Assembly: GCF_003390885.1 (NCBI RefSeq)
Contig: NZ_QMEL01000009.1
Location: forward strand, 1 to 64,000
Direction of reading: 5' to 3'
DNA from: Pelagibacterium sediminicola
GTDB lineage: Bacteria; Pseudomonadota; Alphaproteobacteria; Rhizobiales; Devosiaceae
Length of the DNA: 64,000 nucleotides
Below, in pieces: positions 25,216-35,139 of this stretch; the first letter of the stretch is position 1, and each line of letters begins with the position of its first letter. The position numbers and the translations under genes were made by a program. Below the pieces are notes generated by a model. That model did not search any database and was not told where the DNA came from. It was given only the letters and a program-made list of their open reading frames with translations.

Positions 25216-25588
25216 GGTCAGCGTCGAAATCAATGGCCGCAAATACCGTATGGCGTGCGAGGACGGGCAGGAAACCCGTCTCATTTCTCTGGCGGCGCGC
25301 TTCAACGGCTATATCGACGACTACAAGGAATCGTTTGGCGAAATCGGCGACAACCGGTTGACGGTGATGGCGGGGATCGCGGTGGTGGACGAACTGGTCG
25401 AGGCCGAACGCAAGCTCAATGCGCTCAGGGCCGAACTCGATTCGGTGACGCGTGCGGGCAGTGCTGTGGCCGCCGAAGCCGAGGCCATGGAGAGCCGGTT
25501 CGCCTCCAAGCTGTCCGACGTCGCGCGGCGGATCGAATCCATGGCGACGGCCATCGATGCGACGGGGCAGGACCAGCCCCAGCAATGA
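25208..25588 (+). CDS. zapA: Cell division protein ZapA
   Basis: 126 residues: N-terminal beta-alpha head (VEINGRKYRMACEDGQETRL) and a long C-terminal coiled coil. ZapA bundles FtsZ filaments at the division site. Starts at GTG 25208 inside the end of the DUF4164 gene, with GAAGGAG nearby as ribosome binding site. In many Rhizobiales the 6S RNA gene follows directly; here a cobalamin operon lies in between. Confidence 0.92.
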   Translation: MAEVSVEINGRKYRMACEDGQETRLISLAARFNGYIDDYKESFGEIGDNRLTVMAGIAVVDELVEAERKLNALRAELDSVTRAGSAVAAEAEAMESRFASKLSDVARRIESMATAIDATGQDQPQQ

Positions 25589-25639
25589 GCGGGACATGCC
25601 CCGGGCTTGCCAACCGGCGCCGCCTCGCTTAAGCAGATT

Positions 25640-25864
25640 GTGCTGACGGTTCCGCCAATCAAAGCGCGGATGAAAAGGGAATACGGTGCGGACTACCCAT
25701 AAGGGGCCAAAACCGGGGCTGCCCTCGCAACTGTAAGCGGTGAGTCGTTTTCGCCATATCCACTGGCCCCCGGGGCCGGGAAGGGGCGAAGCGACGCCAG
25801 AGCCGCGAGCCAGGAGACCTGCCGACAGCCAGTGATCCAACGTCCGGACGAGGTGTGCCGGCAG
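25640..25864 (+). ncRNA. Cobalamin (AdoCbl) riboswitch
   Basis: All class-defining blocks are present in order: GAAAAGGGAATACGGTGCGG, CGGGGCTGCCCTCGCAACTG with TAAGCGGTGAG, CCACTGG, and the B12 box AGCCAGGAGACCTGCC. Length and order match the cobalamin aptamer. It controls the four-gene operon starting at 25944; when ligand binds, the downstream GC-rich hairpin region 25838-25865 would shut expression. Confidence 0.95.
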
Positions 25865-25943
25865 GGGGCAGGAATGGTCTGTTTGACATTGCACGGGCAA
25901 TGGACGCCGCATCCGCCTTCGCTTTTGCGAAGGGCGGGTCCTC

Positions 25944-26675
25944 GTGCCTGACGCCATCCTCTTTCTCGTTTCCCAGCCCTATCTCAGCGCGCGAAGGTTC
26001 AGGCAATTGCAGGCCGGGCTTTGTGCCGCCGCGCACATGCCCTGCCGTGTCGTGCGCATGGAAGGGGCCGGGCAGAGCGCCATGGAAGCGCTCGATGACC
26101 TCGTCGGGGAAGGTGCGCGCGACATCCTCGTCCAACCGGTCGGCCTGCCGTTTTCCGATAGTCTCATGGCCTGGCTGCCCGGTGCGCTGGGCTACTGGCA
26201 GCGCGAAAGCGCGGTGGCCGGTCTCTCGGTGCGGCTCGCTTCCGACCAGATCGATGATGGCGACGTGCTGCGCGTCATTGCGGAAAAAGCCATTGCGCGG
26301 GCCGAGAGCGCCCGGCCCGTCGATGTCGAGACCGGGAGTATCGAGGGGAAGGGCTGGGACGATGTGCCGGCCTATCGCGATCATCTTCTGGTTTGTACCG
26401 GACCGCGCTGCACGTACCGGCGCTCGGGGCTGCTGCGCGACGTGCTCAATGCCGAGCTATCGCGCCAGGGGGTGATGCGCTCGACGCTGGTTGCCACAAC
26501 CGGGTGCCTCTTTCCCTGCAATGGCGGGCCTGTCGTTGCGCACTATCCCGCCGGGCGCTGGTATCGGCTCGACACACAAGCCGATGTCGCCGCTTTCGTC
26601 ACGACGGTTCTGGTCGAGCGCCGCCCCCTTTCCCACCTGATCATCCACGAGGTTCAGACCCATGATTACGCGTAA
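25944..26675 (+). CDS. Degenerate CbiX-like domain fused to a [2Fe-2S] thioredoxin-like ferredoxin
   Basis: 243 residues. Residues 1-125 follow the chelatase pattern of CbiX/SirB (ILFLV..., MEALDDLVGEGARDILVQPV, then GLPFSDSLMAWLPG), but the metal-binding His of the usual GHGS loop is replaced (LVSQPYLS), so chelatase activity is doubtful. Residues 145-235 are a thioredoxin-fold ferredoxin with cysteines at 151, 156, 188 and 192 (CTGPRC, GCLFPC). First gene after the B12 riboswitch and overlapping btuF by 14 bases, so a role in corrinoid handling or reduction is inferred. Start is GTG 25944. Confidence 0.72.
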   Translation: MPDAILFLVSQPYLSARRFRQLQAGLCAAAHMPCRVVRMEGAGQSAMEALDDLVGEGARDILVQPVGLPFSDSLMAWLPGALGYWQRESAVAGLSVRLASDQIDDGDVLRVIAEKAIARAESARPVDVETGSIEGKGWDDVPAYRDHLLVCTGPRCTYRRSGLLRDVLNAELSRQGVMRSTLVATTGCLFPCNGGPVVAHYPAGRWYRLDTQADVAAFVTTVLVERRPLSHLIIHEVQTHDYA

Positions 26676-27606
26676 AATCCTTCTTGCCGCGTCGCTCTCG
26701 CTCGTGTCGGGGGCGGCCATGGCGCAGGTTTCGATCGAAAGCTGCGAGACGGTGTTCGACTATGCCGAGCCACCCGCCCGCGCCATCTCGGTCTTCCAGC
26801 AGACCACCGAGATCATGCTGGCGCTGGAGCTCGAGGACCGGCTGATCGCCACCGCCTATCTTGAGGACGCCATCCCCGAAAAATGGCAGGCGGCCTATGA
26901 GTCCATCGGCCAGCATTACGAGGAGGTCCCGGCCCGCGAAGTGGTACTCGCCAGCGATGCGGATTTCCTCTTTTCGGGCTTTACCTCGGCGTTCCGCGAT
27001 AACCAGCTCGGGCCGGAAAGCGAGTGGCACGCCATGGGGGTGGGTACCTATCTGGTCGATTCCGAGTGCCGCAACAAATATCCGGGCGACACCCGCATCC
27101 CGGTCGAAACCATTTTTGTCGATCTCGAACGCATCGGAGCGCTGTTCGGGGTCGAGGATCGTGCCGATGCGCTGATCGCCGAACTCAAGGCCCGGCTCGA
27201 TGCGGCGACCGAACACAGGCCGGGCGAGGGCCTCAGCGCGTTCCTTTTTGACTCGGGGTCCGATACGCCGTTTTCCGCCGGGTGTTGCGGGTCGGCCGGG
27301 CTGCTGCTCGAAAGCGTGGGGCTCGACAATATCGCCGGGGACGTCGAGGGGCGCTGGGCCGATCTTTCATGGGAAGCGGTGGTGACCGCCGATCCGGACG
27401 TCATCGTTCTCAACGATGCGGGGTGGTCGACCGCCGAGGACAAGCGCGCCTATATGGAAAACGATCCGGTGCTCTCCGAACTTGCGGCGGTCAAGGCAGG
27501 GCGGTTCGTCACCGTGCCGTTCTCTGAAACCGTGCTTGGGGTGCGGTTCGTCGATGGCATCGAGCGGCTTTCGGATGGGCTTGCAGCGCTCGATATCGCG
27601 CGCTGA
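26662..27606 (+). CDS. btuF: ABC transporter substrate-binding protein, probable cobalamin (BtuF-like)
   Basis: 314 residues with a signal peptide (MITRKILLAASLSLVSGAAMAQ). The two-lobed class III (FhuD/BtuF) binding fold is seen in PARAISVFQQTTEIMLALEL, a long connecting helix and WEAVVTADPDVIVLNDAGW. Periplasmic. The family also binds haem and siderophores; the cobalamin assignment comes from the riboswitch heading the operon. It is followed after three bases by the permease gene. Confidence 0.82.
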   Translation: MITRKILLAASLSLVSGAAMAQVSIESCETVFDYAEPPARAISVFQQTTEIMLALELEDRLIATAYLEDAIPEKWQAAYESIGQHYEEVPAREVVLASDADFLFSGFTSAFRDNQLGPESEWHAMGVGTYLVDSECRNKYPGDTRIPVETIFVDLERIGALFGVEDRADALIAELKARLDAATEHRPGEGLSAFLFDSGSDTPFSAGCCGSAGLLLESVGLDNIAGDVEGRWADLSWEAVVTADPDVIVLNDAGWSTAEDKRAYMENDPVLSELAAVKAGRFVTVPFSETVLGVRFVDGIERLSDGLAALDIAR

Positions 27607-27609
27607 TCC

Positions 27610-28617
27610 ATGACGATGCGGTATGGCGCCCTGCTTGGCGGGTCCCTCGTTGCGCTCGCCCTTGCCATGCTGGCGGGGGCGTTCTGGGGCACGGCGGAAC
27701 TGCCGTGGGACGAGCGGCTGAAAGCGCTCATCCTCGCCCCCGATGCGCAGCGCAATCTGGTGCTCATCATCTGGGAGTGGCGCCTGCCGCGCGTTTTCAT
27801 GGTGGCGCTGGTGGGCGGCGCGCTGGCGCTTTCCGGCGTCGTCATGCAAGCGCTGCTGCGCAACCCCTTGGCCGATCCCTATCTTTTGGGGCTCTCTTCG
27901 GGCGCTTCGGCCGGTGCGACGGCGGGGATCGTCTGGCTCCCCGCCGCGTTCGTCGCCAGCGTCGGGCTGCCGCTTCTGGCGTTCGCGGGCGCGATGGCGG
28001 CGTTCCTGATCACGCTGGGGCTGTCCTTTTCCCCCGGCCGCGATCTCGACAAGCTGGTGGTGATCCTTGCCGGGGTGGCGGTCTCGCTGTTCTTTACCTC
28101 GATGTCGGCGTTTTTCCTCCATCTGGCCGACCCGCACGTGACGCGCGAGGCGCTGTCCTTCCTCATGGGGTCAGCGGCGCGCGCGCGGTGGGGCGATCTC
28201 AATCCGTTGCTGGTCGCTCTGCCGATTGCCTGCGTCATCGTTTTCTTCCTTTCGCCGATGCTCGATGCGGTGCTTCTGGGCGATGAACGGGCGGTGGCGC
28301 TCGGCACGCCGCTGGGGGCGCTGCGGCTGGGGCTTTTTTCGCTCGCCGCGCTCCTGACCGGGCTTTCGGTCGCCGGGGCGGGGATCGTGGGCTTTGTGGG
28401 GCTGATCGTTCCGCATATGGCGCGGCTATTGGTCGGCGCGCCCCACCGGCGGCTCGTGCCGCTGGCGGTGGTGCTGGGGATGATCGTGATGGTCGTGGTC
28501 GATCTCTTGTGCCGCACGCTGCTTGCTCCCGAGGAATTGCCGCTCAGCGTCCTGCTGGCGCTGTTTGCCGCCCCGCCTTTCGTCTACGTTTTGCGGAGGG
28601 CGCGCCGTGGGCTCTGA
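27610..28617 (+). CDS. btuC: ABC transporter permease, probable cobalamin (FecCD/BtuC family)
   Basis: 335 residues with about ten transmembrane helices. Family markers are WRLPRVFMVALVGGALALSG, LLRNPLADPYLLGLSSGAS and GIVGFVGLIVPHMARLL, the last being the ATPase-coupling region. Homodimeric inner-membrane channel of the vitamin importer. Its end overlaps btuD by 11 bases. Confidence 0.85.
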   Translation: MTMRYGALLGGSLVALALAMLAGAFWGTAELPWDERLKALILAPDAQRNLVLIIWEWRLPRVFMVALVGGALALSGVVMQALLRNPLADPYLLGLSSGASAGATAGIVWLPAAFVASVGLPLLAFAGAMAAFLITLGLSFSPGRDLDKLVVILAGVAVSLFFTSMSAFFLHLADPHVTREALSFLMGSAARARWGDLNPLLVALPIACVIVFFLSPMLDAVLLGDERAVALGTPLGALRLGLFSLAALLTGLSVAGAGIVGFVGLIVPHMARLLVGAPHRRLVPLAVVLGMIVMVVVDLLCRTLLAPEELPLSVLLALFAAPPFVYVLRRARRGL

Positions 28618-29356
28618 AGCATTGGCCGAAATCCGCAATGTGAGCCTCTGGAAAGGCAAAAGCCGCATCCTCGACGATGTGAGCTTTTCCATCGCCCCGG
28701 GCCGGTTCCAGGCGCTTCTCGGTCCAAACGGAGCGGGCAAATCGAGCCTGATGCGCATCCTTTACCGCGCCGAAAAGCCCAGTTCGGGCGCAGTTCATTT
28801 CGAGGGTCGGACGCAAAGGGACTGGCCGCGCCGCGCCTATGCCGCGCGGGTGGGCGCGCTGGTGCAGGAGGCGGTCAATCTTTCGGGCCTGTCGCTCCGG
28901 AACGTCGTGGGGCTGGGGCTGCTGCCGCTCAGCCTTTCAAGAGGGGAGGCGGACGAGCGCTGCATGGACGCGCTCGAAACCGTCGGGCTTGCGGCGCGCG
29001 CCGGGGAGGATGCGGGCTATCTCTCGGGGGGCGAGCAGCAGCGCCTGTTCTTTGCGCAATTGCTGGCGCTCGATCCCGAAATCTACCTGCTCGACGAACC
29101 GCACAATCACCTCGACCTGCACTATCAATATGTGCTGCTCGAAGCGGTGCGGGCACGCGGCAAGACGGTGCTGGCCTCGTTCCACGACCTGACCCTCGCC
29201 ACCCGCTTTTGCGACCGCGCCGTGCTGCTCGACCATGGACGCCTCGCCGCCGAAGGCCCGCTCCACGACGTGCTGACGCCCGAACGCATGGCCGAGGTCT
29301 ACCGCGTCGACGCGCGGTTCGATGACGGCGTGGTGCGGATAACGGGGGCTTTATAA
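28607..29356 (+). CDS. btuD: ABC transporter ATP-binding protein, probable cobalamin
   Basis: 249 residues: Walker A GPNGAGKSS, signature LSGGEQQR, Walker B IYLLDEPHNHLD, switch His in ASFHD. Note that NHLD replaces the commoner SALD after Walker B. The GTG at 28607 follows GCGGAGGG at seven bases and overlaps the end of btuC; the upstream open frame belongs to btuC in another register. Powers uptake together with the two preceding genes. Confidence 0.85.
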   Translation: MGSEALAEIRNVSLWKGKSRILDDVSFSIAPGRFQALLGPNGAGKSSLMRILYRAEKPSSGAVHFEGRTQRDWPRRAYAARVGALVQEAVNLSGLSLRNVVGLGLLPLSLSRGEADERCMDALETVGLAARAGEDAGYLSGGEQQRLFFAQLLALDPEIYLLDEPHNHLDLHYQYVLLEAVRARGKTVLASFHDLTLATRFCDRAVLLDHGRLAAEGPLHDVLTPERMAEVYRVDARFDDGVVRITGAL

Positions 29357-29369
29357 CGCATAAGGCCCT

Positions 29370-29397
29370 TTGACCTGCGGCCAAATGCGCCTATATC
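29370..29397 (+). promoter_or_regulatory. Promoter of the 6S RNA gene
   Basis: TTGACC (29370-29375), a 16-base spacer and TATATC (29392-29397) place the start near 29401-29404, exactly where the closing stem of the 6S RNA begins. Confidence 0.6.
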
Positions 29398-29400
29398 AAC

Positions 29401-29558
29401 AGTGCTGCCCGGTGCGTGTAGGATACTGCATCCCCGGGGCCTTATCGATCCTAAAGGGAGCTGTCCCTGGCCGGACCCGTGGGTTCGGACACACGGCGCC
29501 CACCTACATGTGTAGGTTCCCGGGATCGACACATCCCACGGCCAGGGCGGCACCGATT
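29401..29558 (+). ncRNA. ssrS: 6S RNA
   Basis: A ~155-base non-coding stretch whose ends pair (GTGCTGCCC at 29402 with GGGCGGCAC at 29545). Further inward pairing (CTGGCC at 29468 with GGCCAG at 29540, and CCTACA/TGTAGG) leaves a large central bubble, the 6S shape that mimics an open promoter and binds sigma-70 RNA polymerase. It lies immediately before 5-formyl-THF cyclo-ligase, the standard 6S-ygfA linkage in proteobacteria. Ends are estimated from pairing. Confidence 0.88.
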
Positions 29559-29578
29559 TTTGCGTGATCGAGGTATTC

Positions 29579-30169
29579 GTGAACCAAGCGCAGGCCCAGT
29601 TCGAGGATGAAAAGACAAGGCTGCGCCAGCGTGCCTTCGAGCAGCGCGGCGCTATCGCCAGGGCCGACTGGGCCGACATGGCAAAGGATGCCGCCGCCCA
29701 TTTTCTCGAAGGTGTTCCGATAGCGACCGGGAAGGTCGTGGCGCTTTACTGGCCAATTCGGGACGAGATCGACTGCAAGCCGCTTCTGACCGCGCTGGTC
29801 GATTCGGGCCAGCCGGTCTGCCTGCCGGTGGTGCTGGGCGATGGCGAACCGCTCGAGTTGCGGCTCTGGGAAGAGGGACAGCCGCTTTACCCCTCCGGGT
29901 TCGGGACCCTAGCGCCCGCCGAAACCGCGCCGGTGGTCGAGCCCGATATCGTCGTCATCCCGCTTCTGGGCTTTGACAAGCTCGGCACGCGGCTGGGCTA
30001 TGGCAAGGGCTATTACGACCGCACGCTCGCCAGGCTCTCAAAAAAAACCCTACTTGTCGGTTATGCCTTTTCGGGCCAGGAACTCGACTTCATTCCTCGC
30101 GAGACCCACGACATGCCGCTCGACATTCTGGTCACCGAAACGGGCATCAGGAAGTTCCCCGTCGCATGA
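29579..30169 (+). CDS. fau: 5-formyltetrahydrofolate cyclo-ligase
   Basis: About 196 residues. It converts 5-formyl-THF to 5,10-methenyl-THF using ATP. Basic N-terminal helix KTRLRQRAFEQRGAI, central ALYWPIRDEIDCKPLL, and the C-terminal signature GFDKLGTRLGYGKGYYDRTL are typical. The GTG at 29579 has GAGG five bases upstream; a GTG at 29564 would start inside the 6S RNA tail. Overlaps the next gene by four bases. Confidence 0.92.
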   Translation: MNQAQAQFEDEKTRLRQRAFEQRGAIARADWADMAKDAAAHFLEGVPIATGKVVALYWPIRDEIDCKPLLTALVDSGQPVCLPVVLGDGEPLELRLWEEGQPLYPSGFGTLAPAETAPVVEPDIVVIPLLGFDKLGTRLGYGKGYYDRTLARLSKKTLLVGYAFSGQELDFIPRETHDMPLDILVTETGIRKFPVA

Positions 30170-30984
30170 GGTTGTTGTTTCTGGGCGATGTGATGGGCAA
30201 GGCGGGGCGCGATGCCGTGGCCGAGCGCCTGCCGGGGCTGATCGAGCAGCATGGATTCGACTTCGTGATCGTCAATGGCGAGAATGCCAGCCACGGGCGC
30301 GGGCTGACCGAACAGCATTTCGAGCTGTTGCGCGACGCGGGGGCCGATGTCGTGACACTGGGCGACCATGCCTTTGACCAGCGAGAGATGATGACTGCGA
30401 TCGAGCGGCACGGCACCATCGTGCGCCCGATTAACCTGCCCGGCCGGGCACCGGGGCGGGGGGCGGCGTTCGTTACGGGGCGCAAGGGCCATCAGGTGCT
30501 GGTGGTGCAGGCGCTGGGGCGGGTGTTTATGCCGCCCATGGACGATCCGTTCCGCGCCGTGGAAGCGGCGATCGAGGCATGTCCGCTCGGGGCGCAGGCC
30601 GATGCCATCGTCGTCGATTTCCACGTCGAGGCGACTTCGGAAATCCAGGGGATGGGGCATTTCCTCGACGGGCGGGTGACGCTGGTCGTGGGCACCCACA
30701 CCCATATCCCCACCTCGGACCATCGCATCCTGAAGGGCGGCACCGCGCTGATGAGCGATGCGGGGATGTGCGGGGATTACGACAGCGTGATCGGGATGGA
30801 ACCCGACGAGCCGGTCAACCGGTTTCTGACCGGCATTCCCAACAACAGGTTCACGCCCGCCAATGGCGAGGCGACGCTGTGCGGGGTGGCGGTGGAAACG
30901 GAGCCCATAACCGGGCTGGCCCGGCAGGTACTGCCGGTGCGCATTGGCGGATCGCTCTCCCAGGCGCTGCCGCTTTTTGCGTGA
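30166..30984 (+). CDS. YmdB-like metallophosphoesterase (TIGR00282 family)
   Basis: 272 residues. MRLLFLGDVMGKAGRDAV gives the first metal ligand (GDVMG), IVNGENASHGRG the NGEN motif, LGDHAFDQRE, and VGTHTHIPTSDHRIL the final His-rich metal site. Members hydrolyse 2',3'-cyclic nucleotides and affect biofilm or RNA metabolism in other bacteria. The ATG overlaps the fau stop (ATGA), so the two are coupled. Confidence 0.9.
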   Translation: MRLLFLGDVMGKAGRDAVAERLPGLIEQHGFDFVIVNGENASHGRGLTEQHFELLRDAGADVVTLGDHAFDQREMMTAIERHGTIVRPINLPGRAPGRGAAFVTGRKGHQVLVVQALGRVFMPPMDDPFRAVEAAIEACPLGAQADAIVVDFHVEATSEIQGMGHFLDGRVTLVVGTHTHIPTSDHRILKGGTALMSDAGMCGDYDSVIGMEPDEPVNRFLTGIPNNRFTPANGEATLCGVAVETEPITGLARQVLPVRIGGSLSQALPLFA

Positions 30985-31058
30985 TCTTTATTTTCTTTGC
31001 CGCGCCGATTATACCGGCATCCAATCCACATCACGTCTAGTCAGGGAATTGTCCGCAC

Positions 31059-31805
31059 ATGGCCGGTCATTCACAGTTCAAGAACATCATGCATCGCAAG
31101 GGCCGTCAGGACGCGGTGCGCTCCAAGATCTTTTCAAAGCTGGCGCGCGAGATTACCGTCGCGGCCAAGGCGGGCCTGCCCGATCCGGCGATGAACCCGC
31201 GCCTGCGGCTGGCGATCAACAACGCCAAGGCCCAGTCCATGCCCAAGGACAATATCGACCGCGCCATCAAGAAGGCCGCGGGCGGAGAGGGCGAGAACTA
31301 CGATGAAGTGCGCTATGAGGGCTATGGCCCCGGCGGGGTCGCGGTGATCGTGGAAGCGCTGACCGACAACCGCAACCGTACGGCATCCAATGTGCGCGCG
31401 ATCTTTTCCAAGGCGGGCGGGGCGCTCGGTGAAACCAATTCGGTCTCCTTCATGTTCGACCGGGTGGGCGAGATCGTCTATCCGGCCAGCGTGGGCGATG
31501 CCGACAAGGTGATGGAGGCGGCGATCGAGGCGGGGGCCGAGGATGTCGAAAGCTCCGATGACGGCCACATCATCTATTGTGTCTTCGAGGATATCGGAGA
31601 GGTCAGCACGGCGCTCGAAGCCGCTCTGGGGGAAGCTGAAAGTGTCAAGCCGGTCTTCAAGCCCCAGACTTCCACCGAAGTCGACGCCGAAAAGGGCGCG
31701 AGCCTCATGCGGCTGATCGGCAATCTCGAGGATGACGATGACGTCCAGAACGTCTACGCCAATTTCGAGATGAGCGACGAGGACATGGCCAGGCTCTCGG
31801 TGTAA
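31059..31805 (+). CDS. yebC: YebC/PmpR-family protein
   Basis: 248 residues starting [20 protein letters not shown], with [11 protein letters not shown]-type and [20 protein letters not shown] blocks, three-domain YebC fold. Classically annotated as a transcriptional regulator; recent work assigns YebC-type proteins to relief of ribosome stalling at proline stretches, which would complement EF-P. Conserved position before ruvC in the order. Confidence 0.93.
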   Translation: MAGHSQFKNIMHRKGRQDAVRSKIFSKLAREITVAAKAGLPDPAMNPRLRLAINNAKAQSMPKDNIDRAIKKAAGGEGENYDEVRYEGYGPGGVAVIVEALTDNRNRTASNVRAIFSKAGGALGETNSVSFMFDRVGEIVYPASVGDADKVMEAAIEAGAEDVESSDDGHIIYCVFEDIGEVSTALEAALGEAESVKPVFKPQTSTEVDAEKGASLMRLIGNLEDDDDVQNVYANFEMSDEDMARLSV

Positions 31806-31840
31806 GCGGCTGGCAGGCCCGGTTTCCAGGAGAGATTTTC

Positions 31841-31862
31841 GAGGGCGCCCGCTGGGCGCCCT
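31841..31862. terminator. Hairpin between convergent yebC and cyclase genes
   Basis: AGGGCGCCC/GGGCGCCCT, a 9-bp stem with a GCT loop, lies between the two stop codons. There is no T run on either side, so efficient intrinsic termination is uncertain. Confidence 0.5.
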
Positions 31863-31866
31863 ATTG

Positions 31867-32661
31867 CTATCCGGCCTTGAGCAGCAGGGAATCGTCAAGG
31901 CCGGGGACGGGCAGGTGCATCAGGGCGACATTGTTGCGGCCCGAGTTCTTGACCTTGTAGAGCTTCTTGTCCGCGCTGCGGAACAACTCGCCATAATCCA
32001 CCGGGCTTTCAAATACCGCGCCGCCGACGCTAACCGAGAGCGAGAAGCGGTTGCCCTCGACCTCGAACTCGATGGTCTGGACCGTGCGGCGGATGGTTTC
32101 GGCGATGGATTCCGCGATGGCCTGCGTGGCGCCGGGGAGGAAGACGCCGAATTCCTCGCCGCCCAGCCGTCCGACGAGATCGCACTGACGCACCGCGCCC
32201 TGGATGCGGGCCGCGATCTGGCGCAGGGCGGCGTCGCCGATGTGGTGGCCATAGCGGTCGTTGACGCTCTTGAAATAGTCGGCATCGACGACAAGCAGGG
32301 CACCCCGGATTTGCCCGTGGGGCGTGCCGTTGAGGAATTCATTGGCCTGGGCGATGAACGCCCCGTGGTTGAGGCAGGCCGTGAGGCTGTCGCGCGCGGC
32401 GGCGGCTTCGAGCCGGCGATAGGCCTCGCGCAGCCTTGCGTTCTGGATGGCAAAGCCGAGCGTCGTCGGGCCGCCGAGCACGATCGGCAAGGCGATGGTG
32501 GCGAAGATGCCGGTCAGATTGAGGCCGGCCGAAAAGGTCGACAGGATGAGGTGCGCGCCCAGTAGCGAAACCGAAACGGCGATCATCGTGATTCCAAGGG
32601 TCTGAAGGGCAATACGCGCCCAATCGCGCCGGTTCAGCCGAGGCTTGCGCTGCATGTTCAT
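31867..32661 (-). CDS. Membrane diguanylate cyclase (GGDEF)
   Basis: 264 residues. Two N-terminal helices (about residues 18-42 and 48-70) anchor a GGDEF domain. The active site is GGEEF (167-171), and RQCD at 158-161 is the RxxD inhibitory site exactly five residues upstream, so product inhibition by c-di-GMP is expected. The substrate-side VVDADYFKSVNDRYGH is intact. There is no sensory domain between membrane and cyclase. Divergent from ruvC. Confidence 0.9.
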   Translation of the reverse strand: MNMQRKPRLNRRDWARIALQTLGITMIAVSVSLLGAHLILSTFSAGLNLTGIFATIALPIVLGGPTTLGFAIQNARLREAYRRLEAAAARDSLTACLNHGAFIAQANEFLNGTPHGQIRGALLVVDADYFKSVNDRYGHHIGDAALRQIAARIQGAVRQCDLVGRLGGEEFGVFLPGATQAIAESIAETIRRTVQTIEFEVEGNRFSLSVSVGGAVFESPVDYGELFRSADKKLYKVKNSGRNNVALMHLPVPGLDDSLLLKAG

Positions 32662-32874
32662 GTTCCAAATCCCGCGTCCGGGGGGACACTAGGGGCAAAT
32701 TCATGAACGAGATGTTGCCCCAAAAAGGAAAATGCCCCCGTTCCACAGCCTCTCATGACCTGTGGTGCTGAAATATTGTTTCCGTGTGCTGTCCGGCATG
32801 TCGAGAGATGTGGATGTTTCGCATTTGTTCACTTTGCGCTTGGTAGGGTGCGCGCACTCGCGTATCAATTGGCT

Positions 32875-33378
32875 ATGGTGGAAAGCGTGCGAATCATCGG
32901 CATCGACCCAGGGTTGCGGCGGACGGGCTGGGGGATCATCGAAAGCGAGGGCAACCGGCTGCGGTTCATCGCCTGCGGGGTGCTGACGCCGCAGGTCGAT
33001 CAGGCGCTGGCGCTGCGGCTCGTTCATCTCCACGAGGGGCTGATGCGGCTGATCGCCGAACACCATCCGCACGAGGCGGCGGTGGAGGAGACCTTCGTCA
33101 ACGCCGGGGCGCGCTCGACGCTGCTGCTCGGGCAGGCGCGCGGCATCGCGGTGATGACGCCCGCTTCGATGGGCCTGCCGGTGGGCGAATATTCGGCCAA
33201 CCTCGTCAAAAAATCCGTGGTGGGTACGGGGCACGCGGAAAAGGCACAGATCGAATTGATGGTCAGGACATTGATGCCGGCGGCCAATTTCAAATCCTCC
33301 GACGCGGCGGATGCGCTGGCCATCGCCGTCTGCCATGCCCATCACCGGCAGCACAGAAAGCTGGCGAAAAGCGCATGA
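32875..33378 (+). CDS. ruvC: Holliday junction resolvase RuvC
   Basis: 167 residues. [17 protein letters not shown] carries the first catalytic Asp and AAVEETFVN the catalytic Glu; the C-terminal [15 protein letters not shown] supplies the last acidic residues. It resolves four-way junctions with RuvAB. The ATG at 32875 lacks a clear ribosome binding site; a GTG at 32887 is an alternative. Overlaps ruvA by four bases. Confidence 0.93.
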   Translation: MVESVRIIGIDPGLRRTGWGIIESEGNRLRFIACGVLTPQVDQALALRLVHLHEGLMRLIAEHHPHEAAVEETFVNAGARSTLLLGQARGIAVMTPASMGLPVGEYSANLVKKSVVGTGHAEKAQIELMVRTLMPAANFKSSDAADALAIAVCHAHHRQHRKLAKSA

Positions 33379-33992
33379 TCGGGAAGCTCAAGGGAGTGGT
33401 GGAGACCATCGGGGACGATCTCGCCCTGATCGATGTCAACGGGGTCTGCTATGAGGCGTATTGCTCGGGCCGGACCTTGCAGGCGCTGCCGCGCGTCGGG
33501 GAAGCCGCCATTGTCTTTATCGAGATGATCGTGCGCGAGGACATGATCCGGCTTTACGGCTTTGCGAGCGAGGCGGAAAAAAGCTGGTTCAGGCTGCTGA
33601 TGACCGTGCAGGGGGTGGGGGCAAAGGTGGCGCTGGGCATATTGTCGACGCTCTCGCCATCCGAACTCTCCTCAGCGATCGCCTTGCAGGACAAGGCCAT
33701 GGTCGGGCGCGCGCCGGGGGTGGGCCCCAAACTCGCCCAGCGGCTCGTTTCCGAACTCAAGGGCAAGGTGCCTGCGCTGGGCGCGGTGGATGCCGGGGTT
33801 CTTGGGCTACAGACGGCCTTGGGGGAAGGCGTTGCCGGAAGCAACGCTTCCGATGCGGTTTCAGCGCTGGTCAATCTGGGTTACGGGCAGGCGCAAGCAT
33901 CAGGCGCGGTGGCGCGGGTGATCGCCAGGGAAGGCGAGGACACGGCGACGGAAAAGCTGATCCGGCTGGGATTGCGGGAGCTTTCAACATGA
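33375..33992 (+). CDS. ruvA: Holliday junction DNA helicase subunit RuvA
   Basis: 205 residues: OB-fold ([20 protein letters not shown]), tandem helix-hairpin-helix ([16 protein letters not shown] and [16 protein letters not shown]) and the C-terminal RuvB-contacting domain ([18 protein letters not shown]). It binds the junction as a tetramer and recruits RuvB. Coupled at both ends by ATGA overlaps, to ruvC and to the 36-codon ORF. Confidence 0.95.
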   Translation: MIGKLKGVVETIGDDLALIDVNGVCYEAYCSGRTLQALPRVGEAAIVFIEMIVREDMIRLYGFASEAEKSWFRLLMTVQGVGAKVALGILSTLSPSELSSAIALQDKAMVGRAPGVGPKLAQRLVSELKGKVPALGAVDAGVLGLQTALGEGVAGSNASDAVSALVNLGYGQAQASGAVARVIAREGEDTATEKLIRLGLRELST

Positions 33993-34095
33993 TCGATAAG
34001 CCTCGGGCCGGCATGGCGTGCACCCTTGGGCTGGTCGCCGTCATATTGGGCGGGCTTGCAATATCAGCGGTATCCGCCTTTGGCGAGAAAGCGAT

Positions 34096-34099
<4 letters not shown>
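33989..34099 (+). CDS. 36-residue single-helix membrane peptide between ruvA and ruvB
   Basis: The ORF starts at an ATG that overlaps the ruvA stop by four bases (ATGA) and stops at a TGA that overlaps the ruvB start by four bases (ATGA). It therefore fills the whole ruvA-ruvB gap and is translationally coupled on both sides. The peptide begins MIDKPRAGM and then holds one hydrophobic helix of about 21 residues ([20 protein letters not shown]), ending FGEKAI, so it is a predicted single-pass membrane protein with basic N-terminus. I recognise no family. The reading frame could be chance, but the double overlap is hard to explain otherwise. Confidence 0.65.

Positions 34100-35135
<1,036 letters not shown>

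Positions 35136-35139
<4 letters not shown>

Noticed and set aside
26662-29356. Haem or siderophore specificity for the BtuFCD-like transporter
   Set aside because: The families overlap, but the operon is headed by a complete cobalamin riboswitch and no iron box was seen upstream.
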